64,000 nt of DNA from CAIYYO01 sp049299895. GTDB lineage: Archaea; Altiarchaeota; Altiarchaeia; IMC4; QMZM01. The translations under genes and the position numbers were made by a program. The stretch covers positions 1 through 64,000 of the forward strand of contig JBAQYF010000011.1 in assembly GCA_049299895.1 (NCBI GenBank), in the 5' to 3' direction. Below, piece by piece: positions 7,950 to 17,407 of the stretch. A model generated the notes under the pieces. It made no database searches. It was not told the DNA's origin and saw only the letters and a list, made by a program, of their open reading frames with translations. Each line of letters begins with the position of its first letter. Position 1 is the stretch's first letter.

Positions 7950-9173
7950 CTACATTGTCATCATTCCCTTGAAGAACGAACCGAGCGCTATTGTCATCAG
8001 CCAGAATATAAGTACGGACAGTAGGGCTATTACCGGTACCAGGGGCACGCCGGAGCTTAATTTTCCGTTTTTGATGAGCCCTATAAGCAGTGCTCCGAAT
8101 ATTCCCAGGACAAACAGGGTTATTACTGCGTACTGAAAGAAGAACGTTGAGCTGATGGGCAGCTTCTGCAATGATATCATCCCCGTCTGCTGAGGCAGTG
8201 CGCTCGTTTCATCGTTAAAACCCACTTTTTCGTATATCCTGTTGAATATCGTAACGAACTGGAGCGAGGAGGAAAATAAGAGAGGCGCCCCTATTAATAA
8301 GGCGAAGAGTATGAACATGGCCTGGGAAGTCGTCTGGGCGCTCATCCTTTTGAACAGGTTCTGTTCCGCGCGTATGTCGTTTGCTATCTCCTGGAGGACC
8401 GTCGGGAGCTCTCCTCCCGAACGCATGCCCTGTATCATCAGTTTCACGCTTCTGGAGAGTTTATACGACTTTATCCTCTCCGACATGTTCATAAGCGACT
8501 TTTCAAACGATTCTCCCCCGAGCGTTTCTCTTGCGACCGTTTGTATCTCCATAGCCAGGGGGCCGAATTCCGGGCGGGCGGCGATCCACAGCGAGTTATA
8601 CACAGTCATCCCGGCTATCATGTTCTGGGAGATCATGGTAAGGATGTCCGGCAGGACTTTTTCCACACTGGACGTGCGCCTGTCTATTAAGACCATGAAG
8701 ACTACGTAGAATAACGTCCATGTCACGGCGAAGGGCCCGACCATGGCCATAAGGATTATCAGCCTGGGCGGAAGTCCAAAATACGGTTCCGGCCCGGTTG
8801 CGACGGCAAGAAAAGTGGTCGCCGCCGAGAGCATGATGCTGTACATGAGCACTATGCCCAGCATGTCTTCGGGGTTCCTGGACAGTCCCGCGTATACCAC
8901 CATCATGCCCACGCGGCTCTTGCTGTTCTTTGAAAAATAGGATCCGAGACGCGATTGCGATCCTTTGGAGAATCTTACGAATCTGGAATTGAATCTTTTC
9001 GTGAGTTCCAGCATGAAGTCTACGATCCGCATCACGACGTTGGCTATGGCAAGTATGACATATGATCCTGCAGTGCTGATTACTTCCAATACCCCGTCAA
9101 GCAGGGATTTGATTGCCTGCAGCGGTCTGGGCGTAGCTATCTTTTGGGGCATTTTTTTTAGTTTAACCGACAT
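7950..9173 (-). CDS. TadC/FlaJ-like type II secretion F-domain membrane protein
   Basis: 407 residues. Two cytoplasmic helical T2SSF-type regions separated by pairs of membrane helices (about 105-155 and 285-390) give the inner-membrane platform of type IV pilus, Tad or archaellum machines. Motif-like stretches include GGESFEKSLMNMSERI and MRSGGELPTVLQEIANDIR, typical of the F domain. It overlaps the next platform gene by 11 bases if ATG 9173 is used. ATG 9152, after a poly-A run, is an alternative that removes the overlap. Third gene of the ATPase-TadC-TadC operon. Confidence 0.85.
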   Translation of the reverse strand: MSVKLKKMPQKIATPRPLQAIKSLLDGVLEVISTAGSYVILAIANVVMRIVDFMLELTKRFNSRFVRFSKGSQSRLGSYFSKNSKSRVGMMVVYAGLSRNPEDMLGIVLMYSIMLSAATTFLAVATGPEPYFGLPPRLIILMAMVGPFAVTWTLFYVVFMVLIDRRTSSVEKVLPDILTMISQNMIAGMTVYNSLWIAARPEFGPLAMEIQTVARETLGGESFEKSLMNMSERIKSYKLSRSVKLMIQGMRSGGELPTVLQEIANDIRAEQNLFKRMSAQTTSQAMFILFALLIGAPLLFSSSLQFVTIFNRIYEKVGFNDETSALPQQTGMISLQKLPISSTFFFQYAVITLFVLGIFGALLIGLIKNGKLSSGVPLVPVIALLSVLIFWLMTIALGSFFKGMMTM

Positions 9174-10062
9174 CCGGCCTTTTGCTTCTGATGATGGATA
9201 TGAAAATTATCTGGACGAATATAATTGCGACAAGTATTACCCAGAATATCATCTCCGTAATCATTGCGCCTCCAAGGAAACTTGATAATATGAGTATGAG
9301 CGTTACTCCCATTGAGGGCAGGACGATGACCGTTATCATATAAATCAGGGACCACAGGCTTAGCTCCTGCGAGTACGCGGTTATCCTGTTCTCTTTTTCT
9401 TCCTTTATCTCGTTACTTATCATCTTTAGGGATACCCCCACGTTTGATCCTGTTTTCAGGGCGTTCACTATCTGCCAGAACACCCTTCTTAGGTATTCCG
9501 AGGATGAGAGCATCCCGAATTCGTCCAGGACGTTCACAATGGATTTCCCTCCCTGCACTTCCTGCACCACATTGTTGCAGACTACGGAGCATTCGCCGTA
9601 TCCTCCGCTGGCGACGTTCACGAATATGTCGAAAAGGGGTATTCCTGCAGTGAGCTGTATCTGCATGTCTTTTAGCATGTATTCCAGGTTCTTGTCTATT
9701 CCCGTGCGGGTCCTTGCTATCCTCAGGTTGGGGATGAACAAGACATAGATAAACCCCACCACTCCGAGTATCCCCGAGATTATGAGCCCGGTTGCAAACT
9801 CCATGGTTCCCCTCATTATAAGGGGGATTGCTATCGTCACCGTGCTTATTGTGAACGCCATCAGCGCTACGAATATGGCAATTGAAAGAAAAACGATGGC
9901 GTCTACTTTTATGCCTGCCTTTTTGAGCGTCCAGTTCAGGTCCGGGAACAGCATCACCGTCCCGCCCGCCACGTGCTTCAGGGGGTTGACTAAAGTGTTT
10001 ACCTTCGCCGACTCGAAAAAACTGTCTTTCTGTTTCTTCATCTTCAATATGATTTTATTCAA
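9163..10062 (-). CDS. TadC/FlaJ-like type II secretion F-domain membrane protein (second copy)
   Basis: 299 residues. Membrane helices lie near 50-110 and 230-290, and the F-domain core carries TAGIPLFDIFVNVASGGYGE and LKTGSNVGVSLKMISNEIKEE. It begins 15 bases after the ATPase gene and overlaps the following TadC-type gene. Having two different platform proteins is the hallmark of Tad (TadB/TadC) systems rather than of the archaellum, which uses a single FlaJ. No pilin or prepilin peptidase is next to it. The pilins at 27031-28107 are candidates for its substrates. Confidence 0.85.
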   Translation of the reverse strand: MNKIILKMKKQKDSFFESAKVNTLVNPLKHVAGGTVMLFPDLNWTLKKAGIKVDAIVFLSIAIFVALMAFTISTVTIAIPLIMRGTMEFATGLIISGILGVVGFIYVLFIPNLRIARTRTGIDKNLEYMLKDMQIQLTAGIPLFDIFVNVASGGYGECSVVCNNVVQEVQGGKSIVNVLDEFGMLSSSEYLRRVFWQIVNALKTGSNVGVSLKMISNEIKEEKENRITAYSQELSLWSLIYMITVIVLPSMGVTLILILSSFLGGAMITEMIFWVILVAIIFVQIIFISIIRSKRPDVG

Positions 10063-10077
10063 TCAGCCTAAAATACT

Positions 10078-11640
10078 TTATTTGCATACGTTCCTTTCGC
10101 TTTCCACGAGATCAAGAACCGTCTCTTTGTCTATGTAATACTCCGTGATGATCTTTCCAACGTCGTTTACCTCTTTTATGTTCTTGGAAAGCAGCCACTC
10201 CAACACCTTTTTCTTTCCCGAGAGGTCCTGTTCCATTTCCTTTTCGCTCATGCCGGAGAACATCTGGATCTCGTCCAGGACCCTTATGCTGTTACTCACC
10301 TTCTCAACCCTGTCGATTCTCGGCTTCCACTTGAACAAGACGTTTATCTCCGGGCGGCCGGTCTCGTTCTTCACGTCTTTTACCAGTTCAGCTATCTCAT
10401 AAGTCCGCCTCTGCCTGGTCCTCCTATTCATGTACTGCGTGACAATCATATGAAGCGATCCCAGGACCAGGGGGGGAATGTTCATGGGCGGGCTGGTAAT
10501 CCTCTCGGTTACCTCCCACGCGCCTAACGCGTGGAATGTGCCGTAAACGGAGTGCCCCGTGTGCATGGCCTCGAAAAGAACTTCCGCCTCACGCTGCCTA
10601 CGAACCTCTCCGACGATGATCCTGTCGGGCCTCATTCTCAACGCGTTCTCCACGAGATCCAGCATGGATACTTCGCCTTCTCCTCTAGACGTGGGCGGTC
10701 TCGTGTTAAGCGGCACCCAGTGCATGTAACTGGGCAGGTTCAACTCTCTTGTGTCCTCTATTGTGATGACCCTCTGGTTCGCGGGAAGGAACGGGAGGAT
10801 GGCGTTTAGCATCGACGTCTTACCCGAAGCGGTTCCGCCTGAAACCAGCATGTTCATCTCGTACTCCATTGCCAGCCAAAGGAAGGCAGCCGCCTCAAAA
10901 CTGATCGTATTGAACTTGGGGTCCAGCAGGTGCACGATGGTCCAGGGCGTCCTGGAGAATCGCCTGATGGTTATTGTGTTCCCGATGGTGGATATAGGAA
11001 ACAACGTTGCGTTGACTCTGTCCCCGCTCGTGAGGTGCGCGTCCAGGAGGGGGTCCAGGTGGGTTATCTCCCGCCCCACCTCTCTTGCTATCCTTGACGC
11101 GTAGTTCATGATCATCTCTTCGTTCTTTATCCTGATGTTGGTCTTAAGCCAGCCGTACATCTTGTGGAAGACCCAGACCACGTCTTTACTGCTGTTTATG
11201 ACGATCTCTTCTGTCTTGGGGTCTGCCAGGACATATTCAATCTCCCCCAGGCCGATCATATCGTTCACTACTATCCTGCTGAGGACTGCGATATCCTCAT
11301 CCGAGGATTTCTTTAGCACGCCTTTGAGCTTTTCCTTTGACCTGACCAGGAACTTGTCCTTCAACTCCGCGTATTTCCCGGAGTCCATGGCGTTCCTGGT
11401 TTCTATCTGGACCTCGGAAACAAGGCTCCTCTTGGTCTCGTCCAGGAGCGCCTCGGTCACGAAGTCTATGTCCGGCAGATAAACGTTGTAGTGCGGCACA
11501 TAGTCCCCCACGTCCAGGATGTTTATCGGAAAGGCTATGTCCCCGAGCCGTATGTTATACGAGTCTATCTTTATCTCCTTTCCCGATTCCTCAGTTCCAT
11601 CGACTATGCCTTTTTCCGCCTTGCCTGTAGCTTCAACCAT
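10078..11640 (-). CDS. Type II/IV secretion system ATPase, TadA/FlaI-like
   Basis: 520 residues, the motor that powers pilus assembly. Walker A GGTASGKTS is at 268-276, an Asp-box/Walker B region RPDRIIVGEVR near 335, and a His-box-like MHTGHSVYGTFHA near 359. The N-terminal about 140 residues are the usual helical N-domain of the GspE superfamily. First gene of a three-gene minus-strand operon. Upstream, 11641-11771 is an AT-rich divergent promoter region shared with the Ig-like surface protein gene. Confidence 0.93.
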   Translation of the reverse strand: MVEATGKAEKGIVDGTEESGKEIKIDSYNIRLGDIAFPINILDVGDYVPHYNVYLPDIDFVTEALLDETKRSLVSEVQIETRNAMDSGKYAELKDKFLVRSKEKLKGVLKKSSDEDIAVLSRIVVNDMIGLGEIEYVLADPKTEEIVINSSKDVVWVFHKMYGWLKTNIRIKNEEMIMNYASRIAREVGREITHLDPLLDAHLTSGDRVNATLFPISTIGNTITIRRFSRTPWTIVHLLDPKFNTISFEAAAFLWLAMEYEMNMLVSGGTASGKTSMLNAILPFLPANQRVITIEDTRELNLPSYMHWVPLNTRPPTSRGEGEVSMLDLVENALRMRPDRIIVGEVRRQREAEVLFEAMHTGHSVYGTFHALGAWEVTERITSPPMNIPPLVLGSLHMIVTQYMNRRTRQRRTYEIAELVKDVKNETGRPEINVLFKWKPRIDRVEKVSNSIRVLDEIQMFSGMSEKEMEQDLSGKKKVLEWLLSKNIKEVNDVGKIITEYYIDKETVLDLVESERNVCK

Positions 11641-11771
11641 CTTAGATCAGTTAATCAGAAGTAACGCTTTCTGACCGGGATTTTTTATTCTGTAAATCAT
11701 TAGTAATTTACTATCAAGCCCTTTATAAAGATTACGCAAAATATCTCCCGGAATCGTTCCAAAACAATAAA

Positions 11772-12683
11772 ATGACAAAAAAGACAACAATCTTTTTCAG
11801 CGTTCTTTTGACTTTAACTCTCTATGCCCTCTGCGCCAACGCCTCATACATAACCCTGCAGAACAGCATGACTGTGGAACGGGTGATCTACCCGGGCACG
11901 TCTTCGATAAACGCAAGCCTCACAAACTCCGGAGACGAAGCTGCAAACGGCGTACAACTATCCCTGCTCCTGCCCCCGGGGTTTTCGGCTAATACCGTAT
12001 TCCTGGGACGCATGGATCCAAACCTCCCCCAGACCGCAAGTTTCTCATTGCAAATAGATGCATCAACTACCCCCGGAGTATACCCGTTCGCCCTACTCAC
12101 CGAATACAAAGACGCCAACGGCTACCAATTCTCATCGGTCACGCCAAACTACCTGGTGATAAAAGAAGCCCACTCCTCGCAGGTGGACGCGACGGTCTCG
12201 CAGGAGGAGATAGGAAACAAGGGCGAAATAAAAAAGATAACAGTGTCCCTCAGGAACATGGACCAGAAGGCGCACGACGTTAAAATAAAGATATACGCAC
12301 CCAAAGAACTGAAAATAACTCCCGAGGAAAAAACCCTGACCGTGAAAGCAAGAGACAGCCCCCGGACGGAGTTTGAGATATCCTCATTCGGAGCCCTGCC
12401 CGGGAGCAGCTACGTAATATTCACGTCCGTCGACTACGACGAAGGCGGAATACACTATACATCCACGGCCAGCGGATTGATAAAAGTAGTCCAGCAGAAA
12501 GAAGCATTCAGTTTCCGAAACGAATGGATAGCAATAATCCTAATAATCATTCTCGTCGCGGCGGTGATAGCTTTCCAGTTCATCGGTAGACCAAAACAAA
12601 AAAACGGCGTTCCGGAAGAAGACGCTAAACGCAACGGCAAAAACGATCAACGACGCGAACAACACTTTAAACAAATAAAATGA
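11772..12683 (+). CDS. Surface-anchored protein with Ig-like (CARDB/NEW3-type) domains
   Basis: 303 residues. A signal peptide (1-25, ending CANAS) is followed by two beta-rich repeats (about 28-135 and 140-245) with the pattern typical of archaeal NEW3/CARDB modules, for example NSGDEAANGVQLSLLLPPGF. A C-terminal membrane helix (about 253-277) and a basic cytoplasmic tail follow. It overlaps the next gene by four bases, so the two are likely made together, and the Ig-like part may present or stabilise the partner's extracellular region. No enzyme motif is visible. Confidence 0.75.
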   Translation: MTKKTTIFFSVLLTLTLYALCANASYITLQNSMTVERVIYPGTSSINASLTNSGDEAANGVQLSLLLPPGFSANTVFLGRMDPNLPQTASFSLQIDASTTPGVYPFALLTEYKDANGYQFSSVTPNYLVIKEAHSSQVDATVSQEEIGNKGEIKKITVSLRNMDQKAHDVKIKIYAPKELKITPEEKTLTVKARDSPRTEFEISSFGALPGSSYVIFTSVDYDEGGIHYTSTASGLIKVVQQKEAFSFRNEWIAIILIIILVAAVIAFQFIGRPKQKNGVPEEDAKRNGKNDQRREQHFKQIK

Positions 12684-15600
12684 GCTTAAAACAAAACAAC
12701 AAAGAAGCAGCATCTGCCGCCCCGCACAAACACGCCCCCGGACAACCGGAAGAACCGGTTCCTGCCAAAACGGCCCGCAGACCCTTCCTTGGATTCATGG
12801 ACCTAATCGATCTGTTCGTCCTGCTGGTGATATGTTCCTTCCTGATCAGTTTCTTTACTCCTGACTTAATGCTGTCCAAGACCACAACGACCGGAGGAGA
12901 CATGGGTTCCCACTATGCCCTTGCAGACTATCTTACCCATTACCTGATACCACACGGCAAACTTATCGGCTGGTACCCTCACTGGCTGGCGGGAATGCCT
13001 ATGTTCCAATTCTATTTTATCCCCCCATATCTTTTGATGGCAATACTCAGCCCGGTAATCTCCCTGGAAGTGGCCTTCAAGCTGGTATCTGTTTCCGGGA
13101 TATTCCTGCTCCCGCTATTTACATATCTATCTATGCGGCTTATGGGTTTCAAATTTCCTGCTCCCATCCTTGCGGCCTGCTTCTCCCCTCTTCTATTGTT
13201 CCTTGAGACTTACTCCCAGTGGGGCGTGAATATAAAATCAACCCTGGCAGGGCAATTCCCCCACGGCATAAGCTTCGCATTCGCCTTCCTGTCCCTTGGA
13301 TTGATGTACTACGGCATAAAACACAAAAAATATCTGGCACTCAACGCAATCGTACTCTCTCTGGTCATCATGACCCACATCTACACACCAATAACTATTG
13401 CCGCAACATACGTCCTCTTCGGACTAGAACTAATGATCAGGCGAAAATACGCCGAATTCCGCTATCTGGTAAATGCAGGCATCCTTTCGATGATGCTCGC
13501 AGGAGTCTGGCTGATTCCTTTATTCGTGAAGTTTAAGTACAATTCGGCCCCCCAGGATAAATTCTTCGGATTCCCGGACTTAAACCAGCTTTTCATATCC
13601 CACTATATGATCTTCTACGTTCTGGCAGTCTTCTGCTTAATAAGCCCGCTTCTCATCAACACACTCAAACTGATATTCAAACGAAAGATACAGGAGCCGT
13701 CAGTCGGATCACTCATAAACCTGGATGAACGGCTCTCCCTGCTCTATTATTACACGATAACCTCTTTTTTGTTTTTCGTCTTCAGCGCCCACACTACCAT
13801 ATTGTATGTCCGGTTTTTGCCAATTCTCTACTTTATGCCCCTCATGTTCGCAGCCGTGGGCCTCTCGATAATGACTGGCTGGTTGAGAGCCAAATTCCTC
13901 ATACCAATAATTGTCGTGTTCTTCATAACCTTCTGGATAAACACCGGCTTTTCAGACACTTCAGACATCACAAAGTTCATCGACTCATACGACAAAGGCC
14001 TCGCAGCATCACTTGTGAGCTCCCCCTATGTCAGCCACGGCCTCAAAGACGTCCCCAACTGGATAAAATGGAACTATGAAGGGCTGGAGAAGAAACCGGA
14101 ATACCAGACATTCAAAGATATGACCGACTACTTTAAGACTCGCAGTCCCATGGGAAGGATCAATGTGGAATACTCCGGCACATATAACAGCATGGGCACT
14201 CCCCGACTCTTCGAAGTATCCCCCGTATTCTCTGACCGAAGCGTAATGGAAGCGCTCCTGCTGGAATCCTCCGTAACGTGCCCTTTTCTGTACTATCTGC
14301 AAAAGGAAGTGTCCCAGGAGTCATGGTGGCCCGGGTTTGCTATAAAGGAGCCTAAACGCAATCTCACAATGGGGGCGGACGATCTTCGGATTTTTAATGT
14401 TAAAACGTATGCTGTTGTATCTGATACAGTAAAAAAGGAAATAGCTGACAATCCCAAGTACACTCTTATAAAGACCATAGACCAGTTCCAGATATACAGT
14501 CTAAATGAGGACTCCCAATACGTGGAGCCCGTTAAAAAGGAACCTGTTTTGGTGGTAACCGATGACTGGCGCAAGTATTCTTTTGAATGGATGATTTCTG
14601 AATACAAAGACGTGCCTGTGGCGTTTGCGGAAAGCGTTGGCGACTATGAATTGTCTCACTTTAAGATAATCCTCCTGGACAAGAGCATTAACCTGCCTCA
14701 GATACAGGGACTGCGTGTTTACAAATCAGACCAATTTATTGAGGCGCTACGGGGGGCTAAACCTATCGGCGACTGCAAGGTTTCCATGGAATCCTTCTCT
14801 AATGAAGAATTCTTTGCGAAAACCGACTGTATAGGAAAACCCGTCTTTGTAAAGGTTTCTTATTTTCCTAATTGGATGGCAGACGGGGCCGGTAAGATGT
14901 ATTTTGCGGCGCCTTCCTTGATGCTTGCGTTCCCTGAAAAGGAGAACGTGCATTTCTATTACGGCATGACCTGGTCGGATTATGCGGGGCCCATTACAAC
15001 GATTATTGGCTTACTAATCGTCTTATACCTGGCACTTCTCCGGGTCCGTTCATTCCGGGACGGCGTGCACACAAGGGTCCTGGCAGCGTATGACGGAACC
15101 GGGATACCCGGTTGCCTGAAGAGCGCGTCTGCGTCCGGGAAAAAAACTTATAAAGGCCTTAAAAAGTTTCTCTGGGAGAAGAAATATGTGATCACCGGGG
15201 CATTGCTGGTTGCGGGGGGTGTTTACTTCGCTTTCACGTATGTCACGGAAAGCGATGCCTGCAATGCTTCGTGCAAATCCCGGGAATATTCCTACGGCCA
15301 GAAATCCTTCACAGACAATACCGTTGATAGATACCACCTGGGATACGCTCACGCAAATGAGAACCTTCAGCACAACATGGTGTGTACTGCGATATGCGAC
15401 GAAAGCCGCAAAGAACAGGTATTTGTGGCCTCCGGGTTTGTCGAATTCGATATGGAAGTTATTCCCGACACGCAGAACAGTCTGTTCCTTAAACTATGGG
15501 ACAGCTTTAACTGCCTGTCAGGAGACGTATACATAGACAATACGTTTTTCAAGAAGATACGAGGCAACGGAACAAACGGTTGGTACGATTTTGAGTTAAA

Positions 15601-15727
15601 GCTCCCGGCAGAGATGCTGAAAACAAACAAGATAAGAGTGAGACTGGAATACGACAACGGCGAATGCCACGGCTGGGACTTCTCTGAAGCGTACGTCAAA
15701 GTACCAAGCTGCAGATGCTATAAATGA
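12680..15727 (+). CDS. Large polytopic membrane protein of the 6-pyruvoyl-tetrahydropterin-synthase-related (PTPS_related, GT-C-like) family
   Basis: 1015 residues. The first about 440 residues contain roughly ten membrane helices and the diagnostic region GGDMGSHYALADYLTHYLIP ... GWYPHWLAGMPMFQFYFIPP (about 73-120). An extracytoplasmic domain follows (440-760), then a helix near 770-790, a basic loop, another helix near 840-856 and a Cys-containing C-terminal beta domain ending SCRCYK. The family resembles GT-C glycosyltransferases, and a lipid-linked sugar transferase or membrane glycan factor is a reasonable inference. Despite the family name, no pterin function is implied. Codon use shifts from C-ending to T/G-ending after about 14340. 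Confidence 0.7.
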   Translation: MSLKQNNKEAASAAPHKHAPGQPEEPVPAKTARRPFLGFMDLIDLFVLLVICSFLISFFTPDLMLSKTTTTGGDMGSHYALADYLTHYLIPHGKLIGWYPHWLAGMPMFQFYFIPPYLLMAILSPVISLEVAFKLVSVSGIFLLPLFTYLSMRLMGFKFPAPILAACFSPLLLFLETYSQWGVNIKSTLAGQFPHGISFAFAFLSLGLMYYGIKHKKYLALNAIVLSLVIMTHIYTPITIAATYVLFGLELMIRRKYAEFRYLVNAGILSMMLAGVWLIPLFVKFKYNSAPQDKFFGFPDLNQLFISHYMIFYVLAVFCLISPLLINTLKLIFKRKIQEPSVGSLINLDERLSLLYYYTITSFLFFVFSAHTTILYVRFLPILYFMPLMFAAVGLSIMTGWLRAKFLIPIIVVFFITFWINTGFSDTSDITKFIDSYDKGLAASLVSSPYVSHGLKDVPNWIKWNYEGLEKKPEYQTFKDMTDYFKTRSPMGRINVEYSGTYNSMGTPRLFEVSPVFSDRSVMEALLLESSVTCPFLYYLQKEVSQESWWPGFAIKEPKRNLTMGADDLRIFNVKTYAVVSDTVKKEIADNPKYTLIKTIDQFQIYSLNEDSQYVEPVKKEPVLVVTDDWRKYSFEWMISEYKDVPVAFAESVGDYELSHFKIILLDKSINLPQIQGLRVYKSDQFIEALRGAKPIGDCKVSMESFSNEEFFAKTDCIGKPVFVKVSYFPNWMADGAGKMYFAAPSLMLAFPEKENVHFYYGMTWSDYAGPITTIIGLLIVLYLALLRVRSFRDGVHTRVLAAYDGTGIPGCLKSASASGKKTYKGLKKFLWEKKYVITGALLVAGGVYFAFTYVTESDACNASCKSREYSYGQKSFTDNTVDRYHLGYAHANENLQHNMVCTAICDESRKEQVFVASGFVEFDMEVIPDTQNSLFLKLWDSFNCLSGDVYIDNTFFKKIRGNGTNGWYDFELKLPAEMLKTNKIRVRLEYDNGECHGWDFSEAYVKVPSCRCYK

Positions 15728-15875
15728 TAAAAACCGGCAGTTCCCAAGGCCTCCAATAGTCGTCGTAGCGATGCCTGTACCGGGGGTACAAATATGATGC
15801 GCGTGAACTGGAATATGACAATCAAGAGCGCCCCGTTTGAGGTCTTTTGGCGGCATAAATAAAAGTTCTGAAATG

Positions 15876-16622
15876 TCAGTGCTTTGCCCGAGTCCTTAGG
15901 CTCTTTTTTACTTCCATATATTTTTTGTATTCCCCCAAAACATCTTTAAACATCCTGATGCTGTCTTTTAAAGGATTTATCTTTGACCCGGGGCGATAAA
16001 CCATGTATTCCACCGGGATCTCCTCTAAAAAATATCCGTGCGCTGCGGCGTATATGCATAGTTGCGCCTGCATGAAAGCCGAATCAGCGGATAAATGCGG
16101 CCCTATATCTGCGTACATCCCCTTTGAGAGCAGCATCGTTCCCTGTGTATCCTTGACCCCCAGGCCATATACAATAGAAATGAGCCCGTTATAAAAGAAT
16201 GACAGGACTCTTCTCTTTAAGGGTATGTTCGTCTTAGAGGATGCATGCCTCTTTGAACCAAGGACCAGCGTATCCCCCTTTTTCCCCGCGTACGCAGCCA
16301 AAGATTCATCGATTATTTTAAACCCGAAAGGAAAATCCACACTGTAGATGAAAAACATCTGATTATGCGCATTTGCAAGCCCAAGCTTCATCCCAGATCC
16401 GATACCCTTAACAGGCGTATAAAAATATCTAATTGCAGGTTCTCCGGAGCACGCTTTTTCAACGAGCCTCCTATCCCTCTCCGTGCTCCCGTTGTCTCCG
16501 ATGACGACCTCATAATCCGTCAGTCCTTTTATCGTGGAAAGATGCTCCAAAAAAGGCTTATAATTCTTCAGGAACTGCTCAGAATCGTTATGTATCGGAA
16601 TAATCACTGATAGCGTAGTCAT
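15876..16622 (-). CDS. Family-2 glycosyltransferase, dolichyl-phosphate sugar synthase-like
   Basis: 248 residues, soluble GT-A fold: TLSVIIPIHNDSE at 3-15, GDNGSTERD near 43-50, GIGSGMKLGLANA near 73-85, YSVDFPFG near 94-101 in place of the usual DxD, and DTQGTMLLSKG near 156. The layout resembles DPM1/GtrB-type enzymes that charge polyprenyl phosphate with a sugar, but it has no C-terminal membrane anchor. The 148-base gap to the upstream convergent gene (15728-15875) holds nothing recognisable. Substrate unknown. Confidence 0.78.
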   Translation of the reverse strand: MTTLSVIIPIHNDSEQFLKNYKPFLEHLSTIKGLTDYEVVIGDNGSTERDRRLVEKACSGEPAIRYFYTPVKGIGSGMKLGLANAHNQMFFIYSVDFPFGFKIIDESLAAYAGKKGDTLVLGSKRHASSKTNIPLKRRVLSFFYNGLISIVYGLGVKDTQGTMLLSKGMYADIGPHLSADSAFMQAQLCIYAAAHGYFLEEIPVEYMVYRPGSKINPLKDSIRMFKDVLGEYKKYMEVKKSLRTRAKH

Positions 16623-16804
16623 TATGAAAACACCTATTTGATTATATGATCCATTTGAATTGATGTGAAATAACGGGTAACCATTGGTTTTCCTTGTTTT
16701 TGTAATATAAATTACTGAAATCCGAAATCATGCACGATTCTCCTGCATTTGAGGTAATGTCCGATCATTTTGAAGCATTGTTCTGCTGGTACCAGTTGAG
16801 CCCG

Positions 16805-17407
16805 TCACTCTACTTGCGGCTTGAGGCAATGGTTTCCAGCTTGCGTGTCCCATCTACTTTTAACATCAAGAAACAGTATCCCCGTTTTCTCGGCAAGATG
16901 CCTGTCATGGTATCCGTCGCCTACAAGCATGTATTCGCTGTTCTTGAATCCAAAGAACGCGTTTAGGAAATCGAACTGCTCGGTATGGGGTTTTAGATTC
17001 ACGCATGAATCCCTTGAAACGATGAGATGAGGATCCGGAAGGGCATAATGTTTCAGGAACTCTTTGACCATCCGATCCCCGTTCCTGGTTAGAATAGCTA
17101 CCTTCTTCTTCGCCGTAATGCATCTTTTGTAAAGATCTATCGTGTTCTCCAGGGGCGTTGAATTATCTACGCTCTGCGTCTCATACCGATCGATGATATC
17201 AAACATGTCCCGGATGAGCTCTTTTTTATTCAGATTTTTTGCAATACTCCGTATGTCCTGTACAATGGGTTTAAAATCTGATTTGAGGCCATAGGCGGCG
17301 ATAAATGATGAGAGGTCGCCTCTCATAGACGGGTAATCTACGGGAAAGTTTGCCAGGGTGTCCGCCATGTCGAATATGACACATTTTATATTTTTTGGTA
17401 TGTCCAT
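16805..17407 (-). CDS. HAD-superfamily phosphatase
   Basis: 200 residues. Motif I is FDMADT (14-19, nucleophile Asp 15 and acid Asp 18), with a helical cap at 25-100, motif II ILTRNG (about 111-116), the motif III lysine in NLKPHTEQF, and motif IV VGDGYHD near 168. All catalytic positions are present, so it should be an active phosphomonoesterase of the phosphoglycolate-phosphatase-like branch. Its start overlaps the ATP-grasp gene by 22 bases. The pairing suggests one hydrolyses a phosphate made or used by the other, which is inference. Confidence 0.85.
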   Translation of the reverse strand: MDIPKNIKCVIFDMADTLANFPVDYPSMRGDLSSFIAAYGLKSDFKPIVQDIRSIAKNLNKKELIRDMFDIIDRYETQSVDNSTPLENTIDLYKRCITAKKKVAILTRNGDRMVKEFLKHYALPDPHLIVSRDSCVNLKPHTEQFDFLNAFFGFKNSEYMLVGDGYHDRHLAEKTGILFLDVKSRWDTQAGNHCLKPQVE

